From: Bordetella parapertussis
GTDB lineage: Bacteria; Pseudomonadota; Gammaproteobacteria; Burkholderiales; SG8-39
Assembly: GCA_945862265.1 (NCBI GenBank)
Contig: CAMAXP010000017.1
Location: 20,329 to 84,328 of the forward strand
Length of the DNA: 64,000 bases
Reading direction: 5' to 3'
Of this stretch, positions 63,091 through 64,000 are shown in pieces; the stretch's first letter is position 1, and each line of letters opens with the position of its first letter. The translations under genes were made by a program, and so were the position numbers. The notes beneath the pieces were generated by a model that was not told the DNA's origin, made no database searches, and worked only from the letters and a program-made list of their open reading frames with translations.

Positions 63091-64000
63091 ATGCAAGATC
63101 CTTCCCCCCGGAGCATCGGCCGCCTGTCACTGCGCGCGCTGCGCTACTTCGTCGCCGCCGCCGAAACCGGCAGCGTCACCGGCGGCGCACATCAGGTCCG
63201 GGTGTCGCAGCCTTCCATTTCCGCGGCCATCGCCCGCCTGGAGGCGGACCTCAAGGTGCAGCTGTTCGTCAGGCACCACGCCAAGGGGCTGTCGCTGACC
63301 CTGTCGGGCGACCGCCTGCTGGTCCAGGCACGCAGCCTGCTCGCCCATGCCCGGGAGGTCGAACAGTTCGCCGACACCATGGGCGACGCGCATCGAGGCG
63401 AGGTCAACGCGGGGTGCTTCATCACCCTCGCCCCCTTCCTGCTGCCGGGCCTGCTGTCGGACTTCGCGGAGCGCTATCCGGAAATCTCGGTGAATGTGGA
63501 TGAAGGCAACCAGGCGGAGGTCCTCGAACAGTTGCGCAGCGGGCGGTGCGAAATGGCCCTCACCTATGCCTACGGCCTGTCGGACGAGTTCGAAGCCGAG
63601 GTGCTGGCCGAACTCCCGCCCCGCATCATCCTTGCGCACGACCACCCGCTCGCCCGCCGCCGCCAGATCAGCCTGAAGGAGCTGGCGGGCGCCCCCATGA
63701 TCCTGCTGGACCTGCCCCATACCCGGGACTATTTCCTGTCGCTGTTTCGCAGCGTGAAGATCGAGCCGCGGGTCACCCACCGCACGCGGTCCTACGAAAT
63801 GGTGAGGGGGCTTGCCGCACGGGGGCTGGGGTTCGGCATTCTCAACGCGATCCCGCGCCTGCCCTGGACCTATGACGGCAGGAAAATCGTGGCGGTCCCC
63901 ATCGCGGAGGACCTGCCGAACATCCTGGTGGTGAGCCTGCGCCTGAAGCGGGTGGCGGCCCGCCCCGCCGTCTCACTGTTTGCGCAGCATGCGCGGCAGC
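63091..64000 (+). CDS. LysR-family transcriptional regulator (partial, runs off the window)
   Basis: 303 codons are visible with no stop. The N-terminal helix-turn-helix reads ALRYFVAAAETGSVTGGAHQ then VSQPSISAAIARLEADL, the LysR signature. The co-inducer-binding domain starts near residue 95 (GEVNAGCFITLAPFLLPGLL) and continues to near the expected end. It is divergent from the HpaB-type operon by 101 bp, the classic LysR layout, and probably controls that operon. The C-terminus is outside the window. Confidence 0.92.
   Translation, partial: MQDPSPRSIGRLSLRALRYFVAAAETGSVTGGAHQVRVSQPSISAAIARLEADLKVQLFVRHHAKGLSLTLSGDRLLVQARSLLAHAREVEQFADTMGDAHRGEVNAGCFITLAPFLLPGLLSDFAERYPEISVNVDEGNQAEVLEQLRSGRCEMALTYAYGLSDEFEAEVLAELPPRIILAHDHPLARRRQISLKELAGAPMILLDLPHTRDYFLSLFRSVKIEPRVTHRTRSYEMVRGLAARGLGFGILNAIPRLPWTYDGRKIVAVPIAEDLPNILVVSLRLKRVAARPAVSLFAQHARQ

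Overview
The window is about 62-65% GC by eye, with dense, often overlapping genes. The gene orders mla-ibaG-murA-hisGDCBHAFIE-HIT-tatABC and kdsD-kdsC-lptCAB-rpoN-ptsN-hprK-rapZ, together with a short-form HisG, point to a betaproteobacterium. The order or family cannot be fixed from this sequence. No rRNA, tRNA, CRISPR array, insertion sequence, integrase or phage gene was found.

Layout. (1) 1-114: tail of a DegQ/HtrA-type protease. (2) 153-15795, minus strand: one long housekeeping run read from high to low coordinates: mlaF-E-D-A-C-B (outer-membrane lipid asymmetry), an ABC-2 exporter pair, a BolA/IbaG protein, murA, the whole histidine pathway from hisG to hisE, a HIT hydrolase and tatA-B-C. 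Many junctions are 4-bp ATGA or GTGA overlaps. (3) 15922-34544: an accessory locus for a type IV pilus/type II secretion-like machine. It holds an ABC ATPase, a sigma54 activator, an ExeA/MshM-like AAA protein, a GspE remnant, a frameshifted GspF, a PilM/PilN-like gene with an internal amber stop, PilO-like and PilP-like proteins, two large minor pilin-like proteins, a class III adenylate cyclase, a membrane histidine kinase, an ABC-2 permease, a helical-repeat protein, two near-identical pilins and a PglL-type O-oligosaccharyltransferase. A strong sigma54 promoter (GG-N10-GC) lies upstream of the pilin pair. (4) 34571-45574: a KefB-like antiporter, then KDO synthesis (kdsD, kdsC), LPS export (lptC, lptA, lptB), rpoN, nitrogen-PTS regulation (ptsN, hprK, rapZ), a LON-domain protein and mutY. 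(5) 45670-52389: a peptide-type ABC importer operon with an M20 amidohydrolase inside it. (6) 52399-64000: a frameshifted AsmA gene, a 5'-nucleotidase, then a minus-strand catabolic cluster (GlcG/HbpS-like protein, PotABCD-type importer, TauD-like dioxygenase, RidA, HpaB-type flavin monooxygenase) with a divergent LysR regulator that runs off the end.

How the parts fit. The accessory locus carries its own sigma54 activator and kinase, a cAMP-producing enzyme and a likely pilin glycosylase, so it reads as a self-regulated, glycosylated pilus or pseudopilus system. Three consecutive assembly genes (gspE, gspF and the pilM/N-like gene) are each broken in a different way. The two pilins, by contrast, keep near-identical N-terminal proteins over many silent differences, which means past selection preserved them. 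Either the machine was disabled recently or some lesions are sequence errors. Two of the frameshifts in the window (gspF and asmA) are single extra bases in C runs, so assembly error is a live alternative for those two. rpoN itself is encoded about 9 kb downstream of the pilins.
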